Shown piece by piece: positions 26,151-35,209 of a stretch of DNA of 64,000 nucleotides (the first letter of the stretch is position 1; each line of letters begins with the position of its first letter). The DNA is taken from the NCBI GenBank assembly GCA_934309145.1, contig CAKRCW010000001.1, positions 310,001-374,000 of the forward strand, read 5' to 3'. This DNA is from an uncultured Lachnospiraceae bacterium (GTDB lineage: Bacteria > Bacillota > Clostridia > Lachnospirales > Lachnospiraceae). Below the pieces are notes generated by a model. It saw only the letters and a program-made list of their open reading frames with translations. It had not been told where the DNA came from and did not search any database. Both the position numbers and the translations under genes were made by a program.

Positions 26151-27452
26151 TTGGATGCAAGCCCCATTATACAACTGGTAATAATACTAATATTGCTAGC
26201 TTTATCGGCTTTCTTTTCTTCATCGGAAACAGCACTTACTACAGTAAATAAGCACAAGCTAAGAACTCTTGTGGATGAAGGCAACAAACGTGCCGCCAAG
26301 GTTATCAAGGTCACAGAGAACTCAGGCAAGCTTCTAAGCACAATATTAATAGGTAATAACATTGTTAATATTTCTGCTTCGTCACTTGCAACCACACTGT
26401 GTACCAGAGTTTTAGGTAACAAATATATCGGAATAGCTACAGGTGTACTCACCTTATTTGTTTTAATATTCGGTGAAATAACTCCTAAGACACTTGCAAC
26501 ACGCTATTCCATCAAACTGTCACTTATGTTTGTATACCCAATATCAATATTAATGGTTATATTTACACCTATTATATGGTTACTGAATATACTGACAGGA
26601 ATTATATTCAAGATACTTCGCGTTAACCCTAACGAGAACGCCAATGCCATGACAGAGTCAGAATTAAGAACCATCGTTGATGTAAGTCAGGAGGAAGGTG
26701 TAATTGAACAGGAAGAACGTTTTATGATATCCAACGTTGTTGATTTTGGTGATGCACTATCTAAGGATATCATGATTCCGAGAACTGACGTTATATGTGC
26801 AGATGTCAATTCTACATATGAAGAATTAGTTGAGCTGTTCATGGAGGAAACATATTCAAGAATACCAATATATGAAGAGAGCAAGGACCATATTATTGGA
26901 TTGCTCTATCTTAAGGATTTATTCTTCTATACACAGAAAAACGATATGAGGTACTTTGACTTAAGAAGCATCCTAAGAAAGCCTTTATTCGTATATGAGT
27001 ACCAAAAAACGAGTCAGATATTTGCCGATATGAAAACATCATCTGTCACTATGGCGATTGTACTAGATGAATATGGTATCACCTCCGGTATTATCACAAT
27101 GGAGGATTTGATTGAAGAAATCGTCGGAGAAATTCGTGACGAGTATGATGAAAATGAGAATGATGTAATTCGCAAGCTTGCTGAAGATACATACGATGTT
27201 GATGCTTCCATCAAGCTTGATGACTTAAATGATGCACTCCATACAGATTTACACTCTGAGGATTATGATTCCTTAGCAGGATTTGTTATTGAAGTAATGG
27301 ACAAGCTTCCATCGGAGGGTGAGGAGACAGATTACAACAATCTTCACTTCAAGGTTGCTCAGGTAAATCGTAATCGTATTGAAAGAATTATATTAACAAT
27401 ACATGAAATATCTGAGGCTTCCGAAGCTGAAGCACATGATACAACAACATAA
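26151..27452 (+). CDS. CNNM/CBS-domain membrane protein (HlyC/CorC family)
   Basis: 433 residues and the only clear plus-strand gene. The N-terminal CNNM (DUF21) domain has about four membrane segments and the family motif SAFFSSSETALTTVN. It is followed by a CBS pair (MIPRTDVICADV and SRIPIYEESKDHIIGLLYLKDL) and a C-terminal CorC_HlyC domain (VDASIKLDDLNDAL). Relatives transport Mg or Co ions or act as their regulators; the hemolysin label is historical. The start is TTG at 26151, with GAGGAG ten bases upstream. It ends convergent to the DUF1836 gene. Confidence 0.9.
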   Translation: MDASPIIQLVIILILLALSAFFSSSETALTTVNKHKLRTLVDEGNKRAAKVIKVTENSGKLLSTILIGNNIVNISASSLATTLCTRVLGNKYIGIATGVLTLFVLIFGEITPKTLATRYSIKLSLMFVYPISILMVIFTPIIWLLNILTGIIFKILRVNPNENANAMTESELRTIVDVSQEEGVIEQEERFMISNVVDFGDALSKDIMIPRTDVICADVNSTYEELVELFMEETYSRIPIYEESKDHIIGLLYLKDLFFYTQKNDMRYFDLRSILRKPLFVYEYQKTSQIFADMKTSSVTMAIVLDEYGITSGIITMEDLIEEIVGEIRDEYDENENDVIRKLAEDTYDVDASIKLDDLNDALHTDLHSEDYDSLAGFVIEVMDKLPSEGEETDYNNLHFKVAQVNRNRIERIILTIHEISEASEAEAHDTTT

Positions 27453-27504
27453 TGTATTACACAAACTATATATTACTATAGTATATATCGTAAATTATAA
27501 AAAT

Positions 27505-27550
27505 AATGACCGAATTGACAGTAACCTCTGTGCAATTCGGTCATTGTTTT
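27505..27550. terminator. Bidirectional terminator between convergent genes
   Basis: Perfect 13-bp stem AATGACCGAATTG / CAATTCGGTCATT (27505-27517 and 27533-27545), with T-rich flanks on both strands. Confidence 0.9.
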
Positions 27551-27551
27551 A

Positions 27552-28205
27552 TTATTTATCCTTTGCCTGTTTATCCTTCGCAGCCTTAGCCTCCTGCTTG
27601 ACCTTCTCCTGCTCTGCTGCCTTCTTTTGCTCAGCTTCCCTAGCCATATCATCAATTATATGCTCCATAAGCTTGCGTTTTAAGAATATATCATACCCAA
27701 GCAATGACAGAAAATTAAGTCTTCTTAAGTATTGATTATCACTCCAATCCTTCTCAGATAATTCATAAGCCTTAATGATACTGTTCTCAATATTAAAATA
27801 CTGATATTTCTCCATATTGTAAAGGCTTGAATATATCTCATCAAGTGAATGATCCGCCTCAGGATTGTCATAATAATCATCCAATAATGGATCTAGCATA
27901 GTCTTTATATCACTTATAGATATCACATTTTTCAAATAATAAATGTATATAAGTATAATAATATGTTCCTTCGAATATCTCTTCTTGTTAGGTGGTGGCA
28001 GCAAATCATTCTTAGTATAGTTATTAATCATTGTCTTAGTAAGTGTCTTGTCATCCTCAGAACGCTTATTCAAAGCCAAGTACTTATCCATAAATGTTGT
28101 TACCTGATCCATATATAGCTCTATAGATGGTATATCCTCAGGAACTATATATCCAAGCTGAATCCATTCTCTAATTTGTTTTTTTAAATTTTCCTTATTA
28201 TCCAT
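27552..28205 (-). CDS. DUF1836 domain protein
   Basis: 217 residues. The region from about 10 to 120 matches DUF1836 (LPPPNKKRYSKEHIIILIYIYYLKNVISISDIKTML), a winged-helix, MerR-like fold found in Firmicutes and presumed to be regulatory. The C-terminal 40 residues are a lysine/alanine/glutamate-rich helix (KAAEQEKVKQEAKAAKDK). I use the ATG at 28205; an ATG 15 codons upstream has no ribosome-binding site. No operon partner. Confidence 0.82.
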   Translation of the reverse strand: MDNKENLKKQIREWIQLGYIVPEDIPSIELYMDQVTTFMDKYLALNKRSEDDKTLTKTMINNYTKNDLLPPPNKKRYSKEHIIILIYIYYLKNVISISDIKTMLDPLLDDYYDNPEADHSLDEIYSSLYNMEKYQYFNIENSIIKAYELSEKDWSDNQYLRRLNFLSLLGYDIFLKRKLMEHIIDDMAREAEQKKAAEQEKVKQEAKAAKDKQAKDK

Positions 28206-28332
28206 ATATCCACGCTCTCCAGATAACAACTGCCATACCGCATTTATCATCTATACTATTATTTTGTGTACACATTTTTTTAATTATACTTTTTATATTA
28301 TATAGTATTGAAAACGAGATGTAAAGGTTTAA

Positions 28333-29310
28333 TTAACTTATTAAAGCATTTACCATATCTAACTGTTGCACACTCCTTGCACGTCCATCCTCTGTAAGAT
28401 ACATTCCTGAACGTCTTATCTCTGCATTATATTCGTTGTCCTTTTCCGATTTCAAGGAATATTCGCTTGACACACTTCCAAGATACATAGCTCCTACATT
28501 AGCTTCCTTCAAGGAAATGAGCTTATCATGTCCTGCATCATCCTTAACCCACACAGCAAGATCCTTATAGATTTTATCATTCTCATCTATCCAGCCATTG
28601 CCATCATCGTCATATGCCCGCAATTCAGAAAAGCCATTTCCAGTTTTAGCACCAAACATCTCTGAGCCATCATTAATAATACCATCCTTATTCTTGTCAA
28701 GAACCAGATATCCGGCACCCTCAGAAAGTCTTGATATACTGTCCTCCTTACCATCGCCATCTATATCAAACTTCCATTTTTCATCGCTCACAGATATAGG
28801 ACTGTCCTTAAGGTTTATTACAAGCGGATCTGTCATAATAACAGTTGTCTCCTCCATATGCTCGATAGACTCAGTGTACTCTCTGCTCATCTCAAGCTGC
28901 ATATTAAAGTCTATAGTCCTGCCATCCGCAGTTACAACCTTTCCAACAGTCTGAAATGTCATACTCTCAGATTCCTTATATGTGTACTGTCGTGATTCTA
29001 TCCTCCGCCATACACTCACGCCCTGCATACCTGATGACATATTCCACGTCTGGTATCCCATTCCATACATACCTGACATCATGCCATTGTATCTTCGTCC
29101 TATCATCATACTCAGTCTGTTGCGGAAATTAAAAAGATACTGTCTTAACTGTACTATCATGTTATCCGCAGAATCCCTGCTGATACTATTACTTACAGTC
29201 GTTCTCTCTCCTGCACCGATGTTAAACATCAAATCCGTGTTCTTCTCCCTGTAGGTCATACTCTTTGTTGACATTGCTGCCATACCTACTGTACTTGAAT
29301 TAACTATCAT
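28333..29310 (-). CDS. Protein with EF-hand-like calcium repeats
   Basis: 326 residues without a signal peptide. The N-terminal 170 residues are of unknown type, rich in Met, Gly and Ser between 70 and 100. Residues about 182-255 contain three acidic loops, DIDGDGKED, DKNKDGIIND and DDDGNGWID, separated by GSEMFG and GFSELRAYD. This arrangement is known from large secreted calcium-binding and RTX-type proteins. I infer calcium binding; the role is unknown. GAGGAGGG precedes the ATG at 29310. How it would leave the cell is unclear. Confidence 0.75.
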   Translation of the reverse strand: MIVNSSTVGMAAMSTKSMTYREKNTDLMFNIGAGERTTVSNSISRDSADNMIVQLRQYLFNFRNRLSMMIGRRYNGMMSGMYGMGYQTWNMSSGMQGVSVWRRIESRQYTYKESESMTFQTVGKVVTADGRTIDFNMQLEMSREYTESIEHMEETTVIMTDPLVINLKDSPISVSDEKWKFDIDGDGKEDSISRLSEGAGYLVLDKNKDGIINDGSEMFGAKTGNGFSELRAYDDDGNGWIDENDKIYKDLAVWVKDDAGHDKLISLKEANVGAMYLGSVSSEYSLKSEKDNEYNAEIRRSGMYLTEDGRARSVQQLDMVNALIS

Positions 29311-29388
29311 ACTTTCCCTCCTCTTTTTCAGCAATAAATGCCATCAATCAGTCTACTCATGAAGGGTAAGTACTTTTCACACAAAATA

Positions 29389-29434
29389 TATCGACCAGCT
29401 ACCACAGATTATTTACCCGTGATAACTGGTCGAT
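29389..29434 (-). terminator. Terminator of amylase-yerC unit
   Basis: Stem with arms CGACCAG (29392-29398) and CTGGTCG (29426-29432), extended inward with G-U pairs. It is followed on the minus strand by ATATATTTTG. Confidence 0.65.
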
Positions 29435-29460
29435 TATCATATTATATCAATATATAACTT

Positions 29461-29760
29461 TTACTCTGTTTTTTTCTTCTCCAATCTGGAAAATACCATA
29501 TCATATCCATCATTTCCATAATTGAGAGAACGATTTACACGACTTATAGTTGCTGTTGAAGCACCTGTTTCCTTTGCGACCTCAAGATAAGTGTGATCCT
29601 CCTTGAGCATCCTTGCCACTGCAAATCTCTGAGCTATAGAAAGCACCTCATTAACAGTGCACACATCTTCAAAGAAATCAAAGCACTCATCAACATTCTC
29701 CAAGGTAAGTATTGCTTCAAATAAATCCTTTACAACGTCAGTTCTAATTGTTTTGCCCAT
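29461..29760 (-). CDS. YerC/YecD family TrpR-related DNA-binding protein
   Basis: 99 residues. The TrpR-like fold includes LSIAQRFAVARMLKEDHTYLEVAKETGASTATISRVNRSLNYG, where the helix-turn-helix lies (about 57-80). YerC of B. subtilis is the nearest described relative; its ligand and targets are not well defined. It starts 14 bp after the amylase stop and shares that transcript. Confidence 0.9.
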   Translation of the reverse strand: MGKTIRTDVVKDLFEAILTLENVDECFDFFEDVCTVNEVLSIAQRFAVARMLKEDHTYLEVAKETGASTATISRVNRSLNYGNDGYDMVFSRLEKKKTE

Positions 29761-29774
29761 ATGATTACCACCCG

Positions 29775-31229
29775 TTATTTGTTTTCTTTCCTAACCCACA
29801 CTGCAACTGCACCACGATTTACATAAAAATCTCCAAAGCCGTCATTATCTATCTTGATGTTATACTTTGCATTACCCATAGCATCTGAAAAATGAGTACC
29901 AGCGAACTGCTTTCCTATGTACATATGCTTAGTTCCACCTGTACCATCTGAAATGACAACTGCAAGTCCTGAATTTTTGTGCTCATCATCTCCCTCTCTG
30001 GTCCAGCCAATACAATTTGGATCATCAAAGTAATCATGCTGAGGACCATATGCATTATTTTTACGAAGTTTCATAAGCTTATCTAACTCTCTCTTCTTAG
30101 CCTTAATCTTCTTAGTTGGAATTCCCTTATAATCTCCATAAAATACACACGGATACCCATCCTGTCTTAATAATATAAGTGCATAAGCCATTGGCTTAAA
30201 CCAATCTTCTACCCAAGACTCAAGTGACTGTCCAGGCTGGCTGTCATGATTATCAACAAATGTGACAGCAAGCATAGGGTTTGCCTGGACAAGCGAACCA
30301 TCAAGAATAGTTCTCAGGTCATAATTTCCATGTGCCTTAGAGCAGTTATGGAAATTAAAATGAAGCGGAACATCAAACAGGCTTACCTGACCTTCTGTTG
30401 CATTTATATAATTCTTAAGAACATTTACATCCCAGTGCCAATATTCACCTACAGCAAATAAGTCTTTCTCTGCCTTTTCCTTCATGGCACGCATCCAGTC
30501 TCTATAGAAATACTTATTTATATGCTTTACTGCATCCAATCTGTATCCATCTAAATTGGCTATCTCTGTATACCATGCTCCCCATCTTGTAAGCTCCTCC
30601 TTAACCTCCTGATTGTCGAAGTCAAGGTCTGCTCCCATAAGATAATCATAATTGCCAAGCTCCCCATCTACATCATTGTCCCAGTCCTTTCCCTGAAATC
30701 TGAAGATAGATTTCTTCGCACGGTCCTGATCCCAGTCAATTCCATCAAAATGTGTCCAATTCCATGTAAAGTCTGAGTATTTTCCCTTTCTTCCAGGAAA
30801 ATTAAACTTTGTCCACGCACCAATAACCTTAGAATCACTTACCATCTGATTGCGGCTGTTACCATTAAACTCCTCAGCACTAACCTGCTCTACCTCATCT
30901 GCACCTATTCTATGATTAAGTACTATATCAGCGTATACATTTATACCCTTAGCGTGCAAAGCCTTTATGGCTGCAAGGTACTCGTCCTTTGTTCCATACT
31001 TGGTAGGTATTGTACCCTTCTGGTCAAATTCTCCCAAATCATATAAGTCATATACTCCATATCCAACATCATTTACTCCGCCAGCACCCTTATAAGCCGG
31101 TGGAAGCCACACAGCGGTTACACCTGCCGTCTTAAGCTTAGAAGCATCTGCTGCAAGATTTTTCCATAATGTAGAATCGGCAGGTAATTCCCACTCAAAA
31201 TACTGCATCATTGTACCATTCAGACTCAT
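29775..31229 (-). CDS. Cytoplasmic alpha-amylase (GH13)
   Basis: 484 residues, no signal peptide, matching the cytoplasmic-type bacterial alpha-amylases (GH13_5). Conserved regions are ADIVLNHRIG (region I), GYRLDAVKHI (region II, nucleophile Asp), FAVGEYW (region III, acid Glu) and FVDNHDSQP (region IV). It hydrolyses internal alpha-1,4 bonds of imported maltodextrins or stored glycogen. GGAGG lies seven bases before the ATG at 31229. Its promoter is at 31288-31316. Confidence 0.95.
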   Translation of the reverse strand: MSLNGTMMQYFEWELPADSTLWKNLAADASKLKTAGVTAVWLPPAYKGAGGVNDVGYGVYDLYDLGEFDQKGTIPTKYGTKDEYLAAIKALHAKGINVYADIVLNHRIGADEVEQVSAEEFNGNSRNQMVSDSKVIGAWTKFNFPGRKGKYSDFTWNWTHFDGIDWDQDRAKKSIFRFQGKDWDNDVDGELGNYDYLMGADLDFDNQEVKEELTRWGAWYTEIANLDGYRLDAVKHINKYFYRDWMRAMKEKAEKDLFAVGEYWHWDVNVLKNYINATEGQVSLFDVPLHFNFHNCSKAHGNYDLRTILDGSLVQANPMLAVTFVDNHDSQPGQSLESWVEDWFKPMAYALILLRQDGYPCVFYGDYKGIPTKKIKAKKRELDKLMKLRKNNAYGPQHDYFDDPNCIGWTREGDDEHKNSGLAVVISDGTGGTKHMYIGKQFAGTHFSDAMGNAKYNIKIDNDGFGDFYVNRGAVAVWVRKENK

Positions 31230-31267
31230 CATTACCCCTCCATTTATCATATACTGTATTAGTTTCA

Positions 31268-31287
31268 CACTTTACAAACTTAAAGTG
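31268..31287. promoter_or_regulatory. Inverted repeat at amylase transcription start
   Basis: CACTTTA (31268-31274) and TAAAGTG (31281-31287) form a 7-bp inverted repeat directly downstream of the -10 box. It is a possible operator for a sugar regulator or a 5' hairpin. Confidence 0.45.
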
Positions 31288-31316
31288 ATTATAACAAATA
31301 TATAATGAAGAGTAAA
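31288..31316 (-). promoter_or_regulatory. Amylase promoter
   Basis: -35 TTTACT (31316-31311), 17-bp spacer, extended -10 TGTTATAAT with the hexamer at 31293-31288. Confidence 0.7.
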
Positions 31317-31323
31317 GTTTTTC

Positions 31324-32943
31324 TTAATATCTAATATATCCTGATTTTTCCATATTTATCCTTTCAACGAAATTAACCCTGTAATCATCATCTTCATAAT
31401 CAGTAGAACAGGCAAGCTTATCTATCATATCAAGGTTTGTATTCCCCATATATTCACTATTTTTAAGGTACATACCATATGCTGCAACTGCCGCTGCCCA
31501 TCTTATGTTATCAGAACCATTATCGCTGTAGTCCTTTGACGTACATTCGTAGCTGGCAAGCTTACTCTTATCTCCATCAGGTTCTTTATATCTGACATTA
31601 AGCGTAAACAATTCACCGTCTATTTTATCAGATGCAGGTACAATCTCATATAATGCAGTTACGCTGTGTCCTGCCCCCATCTCTCCACCATCCTTTGTGT
31701 CGTCAGAAAAGTCCTCGGCTGCCATCACTCTGTTTTCATAGCCTATAAGCCTGTATTCTGATACATTATCCTGATTAAATTCAACCTGCAGCTTGACATC
31801 CTTTGCAACAGTAACCATTGTCGCGCCTAAATCCTCCACAAGAGCCTTCTTTGCATCAAACATATCAGCTATATATGCATAATTACCATTTCCCTTATCC
31901 GCTAAAGTCTCAAGCTTATTATCCTTATAGTTGCCATCGCCTACGCCAATGACACTGAGATATATTCCAGACTCTTTTTTCTCTGTTATTAAGTCCTCTA
32001 AGCCACTTTCACTTGTAACACCTACGTTCAGGTCACCATCAGTAGCAAGAATAACCCTGTTATTTCCACCTTCTATAAAATATTCCTCTGCAAGCTCATA
32101 AGCAGTATTTATTCCCGCTGAGCCATTGGTAGAGCCTTCCGCCTGCAAATCCTGCAAAACAGAGCATATCCTGTAATAATCATCGCCTGTTGCACCGGTA
32201 AGTGCCACCGTATCCGAGCCCGCATAGGTAACTATCGATACCCTGTCCTTTTCGGTTAAGTTCTCGGTCAGCATACAAAACGCCTGCTGTATCAGACCAA
32301 GCCTGTCATAGCCAAACATTGAGCCAGATGTGTCAATTAAAAATACAAGATTTGAACTTGGTGCTTCTCTAAAATCGATAGGCTCTGTATTTAAAGATAC
32401 AAGTGCAAGTTTATTTTCCTCATTCCAAGGACAATCTATATATTCGGTGTAAACAGAGAACTTATCATCCACATCAGGAGTAGGATAATCATAATGAAAA
32501 TAGTTAATCATCTCCTCAATTCTCACCATGTCAGGTGACACATTCCCCACAGGTGTATTCATAATCTGTGTATATGATGCTGTATCTACATCTGCCGCAA
32601 ATGTGGATAAAGGGGCTTTCTCTATAGACTGCCACTCATTATCTCCAACCTCACTGTATTCATTTTGATTATCATATACGCAGTAAGGCGGCTCATTATA
32701 TCCGCAATACCCATCAGCCTGTATAGTCTCCGCTGCGTACTCGATATCAACATCATTATATATGTCATTGTAATTCTGTGACGCACCTGTATTATACTCC
32801 GGATTATCCTCTTCTGATTTTATTTCACCTATGCTGTAATCCTCCTTTTTCACGCCCGACTTATTGCCACATGCAGAAAGCCCAACGACCATTGACATTG
32901 CTAAAGTAACCGATATTGTCTTTTTAATAATGTGTTTTTTCAT
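31324..32943 (-). CDS. VWA-domain lipoprotein, YfbK-like
   Basis: 539 residues. A lipoprotein signal ends VVGLSAC (lipid Cys at about 25). After a linker come the YfbK N-terminal region (STFAADVDTASYTQIMN and VRIEEMINYFHYDYP), the von Willebrand A domain with metal site NLVFLIDTSGSMFG, and the DUF3520 C-terminal region. The product should sit on the outer face of the membrane. The E. coli homologue has no firm function. Its ribosome-binding site is buried in a strong hairpin (32949-33006). Confidence 0.88.
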   Translation of the reverse strand: MKKHIIKKTISVTLAMSMVVGLSACGNKSGVKKEDYSIGEIKSEEDNPEYNTGASQNYNDIYNDVDIEYAAETIQADGYCGYNEPPYCVYDNQNEYSEVGDNEWQSIEKAPLSTFAADVDTASYTQIMNTPVGNVSPDMVRIEEMINYFHYDYPTPDVDDKFSVYTEYIDCPWNEENKLALVSLNTEPIDFREAPSSNLVFLIDTSGSMFGYDRLGLIQQAFCMLTENLTEKDRVSIVTYAGSDTVALTGATGDDYYRICSVLQDLQAEGSTNGSAGINTAYELAEEYFIEGGNNRVILATDGDLNVGVTSESGLEDLITEKKESGIYLSVIGVGDGNYKDNKLETLADKGNGNYAYIADMFDAKKALVEDLGATMVTVAKDVKLQVEFNQDNVSEYRLIGYENRVMAAEDFSDDTKDGGEMGAGHSVTALYEIVPASDKIDGELFTLNVRYKEPDGDKSKLASYECTSKDYSDNGSDNIRWAAAVAAYGMYLKNSEYMGNTNLDMIDKLACSTDYEDDDYRVNFVERINMEKSGYIRY

Positions 32944-32948
32944 ATAAA

Positions 32949-33006
32949 AAATCCTCCTCGTAATTAATATTTTTCTAAGTTATATTAATGTTACGAATGA
33001 GGATTT
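32949..33006 (-). promoter_or_regulatory. Hairpin enclosing the ribosome-binding site of the VWA lipoprotein gene
   Basis: On the minus strand three blocks pair: AAATCCTC with GAGGATTT, TCGTAA with TTACGA, and ATTAATA-type arms of seven bases. This gives 21 pairs with two small internal loops and a loop of about 11 nt. The 3' arm contains GGAGG and ends in TTTTTTAT just before the ATG at 32943. It may be a translational switch, or the terminator of the upstream genes. Confidence 0.7.
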
Positions 33007-33033
33007 GAATTTTATGGTAATTATTTATTTTTT

Positions 33034-33477
33034 TTACAAAATTGCTAGAGGAATTTGAAATAAGGCCAATATAATGAAGCCACCTATAAATATTTTCAAA
33101 AAGGTCTTTCCAACTAATACCATTGAAGAACCTATATTGTTTTGTCTTGCCTCAGCCATATTATTTATCTGACACCAACGATATTTGTTACAGGATGGGC
33201 AGAATATTTTTCTTGAATACATTTTATAATGCGGTATTTTTATAACCTTTGCCTGTTGAATTACTGTCTTTGTTACAGACCTCTGTTTGTAAAATATACC
33301 CTTTATATCTTCTCCAACTGCATCAAAATCTTTACCGCATTTATTGCATGTCACACTGTATGTAAAGTCGGACTGTTTAAATGTCTTTGTTATATCTGAA
33401 AACAACCAGATTACACAGATAACAACCCATGATATAAGACATACACCCATTATAATGACACATATAATTTCTCCCAT
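33034..33477 (-). CDS. Small membrane protein with zinc ribbon
   Basis: 147 residues. A hydrophobic segment lies at each end (about 5-27 and 120-145). Between them is a cytoplasmic-sized domain with CNKCG and CPSCNKYRWC, two Cys pairs that suggest one zinc ribbon. I do not recognise a family. It lies 14 bp after the SseB gene and is probably cotranscribed with it. Confidence 0.7.
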   Translation of the reverse strand: MGEIICVIIMGVCLISWVVICVIWLFSDITKTFKQSDFTYSVTCNKCGKDFDAVGEDIKGIFYKQRSVTKTVIQQAKVIKIPHYKMYSRKIFCPSCNKYRWCQINNMAEARQNNIGSSMVLVGKTFLKIFIGGFIILALFQIPLAIL

Positions 33478-33491
33478 TTCTTACACTCCCT

Positions 33492-33923
33492 TTAACCTCT
33501 CTTTGGCATAGTTATTCTGATAAGCCTTTTATCAAGCATAATTGTTCTATTCCATGGATTTATAATTATTCCATTAATTAAAGGCTCTTTATATGCAGCC
33601 TCAAATAGCTTATCCATATCAGATAAAAATGTAGACTTAACGCTGTCAGCTCCCAGCAGCTCCTCATCAAAACCGGTAAATGCAACCCACCACAACAATC
33701 CATCATCTGTTTTTATTGTCTGTAAATTAAGATTATTGCTTCCAAAGGCTGGTTCAACCGAAACTATAAGCTGTCCACCCTCTTCCATCCGCCTTCTGAT
33801 TACTGTCAACGTATGTGCAAGCTGCTCTGGTGTTGACTCATGCTGAAGCTCTTTTATTGCCTCTTCTATTTTTTCATTTCCCTTTAAGCCCTCATCCTGA
33901 TAGTGGCTCTTATCCTGTTCCAT
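33492..33923 (-). CDS. SseB N-terminal domain protein
   Basis: 143 residues with the SseB-type pattern: WVAFTGFDEELLG, LFEAAYKEPLINGIIINPW and a terminal beta strand. In Gram-positives this domain is common and of unknown role; it is unrelated in function to the Salmonella effector context. GGAGAAG precedes the ATG at 33923, which I prefer to one five codons upstream. The gap to the Gfo/Idh gene is 25 bp. Confidence 0.8.
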   Translation of the reverse strand: MEQDKSHYQDEGLKGNEKIEEAIKELQHESTPEQLAHTLTVIRRRMEEGGQLIVSVEPAFGSNNLNLQTIKTDDGLLWWVAFTGFDEELLGADSVKSTFLSDMDKLFEAAYKEPLINGIIINPWNRTIMLDKRLIRITMPKRG

Positions 33924-33948
33924 AACTTCTCCATTCACTATATGATTT

Positions 33949-34926
33949 TTACTGTTCTTCCTCAGGGTACTTCATTCCCCACTCATATCTAACCTTAGTC
34001 ATTATATCCATGACATCTCTTGTATAATCAAGATATAATGCGTCTTCATCACCGCCTATTGCCCTTTCAAAATCCTCTATCTCATACTTAAGTGCATCTG
34101 AATTGTCACCTGATGAGATAACCTCAATCTCACCGGTAACTGCATCCGTAATCCTTGCCTCCCATGCACGAGGATATTCCATTATTTCAATATAACCCTT
34201 CTCACAGGAAATCATTCCTCTCTTAGGCTGCTTTGAATGCATCGACAATGCTACTGTTGCCATCTGTCCATCAGGATTCGTTAACAGCATCGTTGCCTGC
34301 TCATCTACTCCTGTAGGTGCAGGCTTTACCTGACTTAATACATTGTCCGGCTTAGATGACATAAACCATCTTATAAATGACAATGCATAAACACCGATAT
34401 CAAGCATTGCTCCTCCTGCAAGATTTCTATTGAAAAATCTGTTACTCATATCATATTCCTTGAAGCTTCCAAAGTTCATGGTTATAATATTAACCCTGCC
34501 AAGCCTGCCTGAGCGAAGAATCTCATTGAGCTTCTTGTAAATAGGCATGTGATATATCGTCATAGCCTCTCCCAATATGCAATTATTAGCCTCTGCAAGC
34601 TTACATGCCTCATCAAGCTCAGCACTATTCAAAGTGATTGATTTTTCTACAAGTATGTGTTTATGGTTTTTAAGAGCTTCGCGCATAAATCTGATATGTG
34701 TATTATGCGGTGTTGTGATATATATCGCATCCACATCGTCATCTGTAAACATATCATTGTAGTCATCATACACCTTGGTAATCCCGTATTTTTCAGCAAA
34801 TGCAACTGCCTTTTCATGTGTACGATTACCCACAGCATATATTTTTCTACCTGATTTACCTAGTGCAACTGCCATTTCATTAGCAATAACTCCTGTTCCA
34901 AGTACAGCCCATTTTATCTCACTCAT
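33949..34926 (-). CDS. Gfo/Idh/MocA family oxidoreductase
   Basis: 325 residues. The N-terminal Rossmann domain has WAVLGTGVIANEMAVAL. The family's EKP-type motif reads ILVEKSITLN (catalytic Lys kept). A C-terminal alpha/beta domain follows (MNFGSFKEYDMSNRFFNRNLAGGAMLDIGVY). These NAD(P) enzymes oxidise or reduce sugars, inositols and related compounds; the substrate is not readable here. AAGGAGG lies eight bases before the ATG at 34926. Confidence 0.9.
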   Translation of the reverse strand: MSEIKWAVLGTGVIANEMAVALGKSGRKIYAVGNRTHEKAVAFAEKYGITKVYDDYNDMFTDDDVDAIYITTPHNTHIRFMREALKNHKHILVEKSITLNSAELDEACKLAEANNCILGEAMTIYHMPIYKKLNEILRSGRLGRVNIITMNFGSFKEYDMSNRFFNRNLAGGAMLDIGVYALSFIRWFMSSKPDNVLSQVKPAPTGVDEQATMLLTNPDGQMATVALSMHSKQPKRGMISCEKGYIEIMEYPRAWEARITDAVTGEIEVISSGDNSDALKYEIEDFERAIGGDEDALYLDYTRDVMDIMTKVRYEWGMKYPEEEQ

Positions 34927-34939
34927 TCGCATGTCCTCC

Positions 34940-35158
34940 TTATAGATTTTGCAAATCACAAATCTCCTCTATCTGACTGACAGTCAGCCCCGTAGTTTTG
35001 GAAATAAAATCTACATCAGCTCCATTATCATACATTCTTTTGGCTATTTCTCTAACTCGTTCTTCCACATAATTTTTTACCACATCACACATAATCTCCC
35101 GCCCCTCTCCATTTTTATAGTATGCTGTCAGCCTGCTAATTACTGGGAATCTACTATA
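34940..35158 (-). pseudogene. C-terminal remnant of an Rpn-family nuclease gene
   Basis: An open frame of 72 codons, bounded upstream by TAA at 35161-35159, encodes a stretch with SRLTAYYKNGERGREIMCDV, then VREIAKRMYDNGADVDFI and TGLTVSQIEEI. It has the charged helix and HTH-like tail seen at the end of Rpn/Transposase_31 proteins, such as the intact gene at 9499. The N-terminal nuclease domain is absent. A 50-residue protein could start at the ATG at 35092, but I read it as a gene relic. Confidence 0.6.
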
Positions 35159-35209
35159 TTATATGAGATAATAATATTAAAATCAAGCAACCATTTGTTG
35201 CATTCCGGA

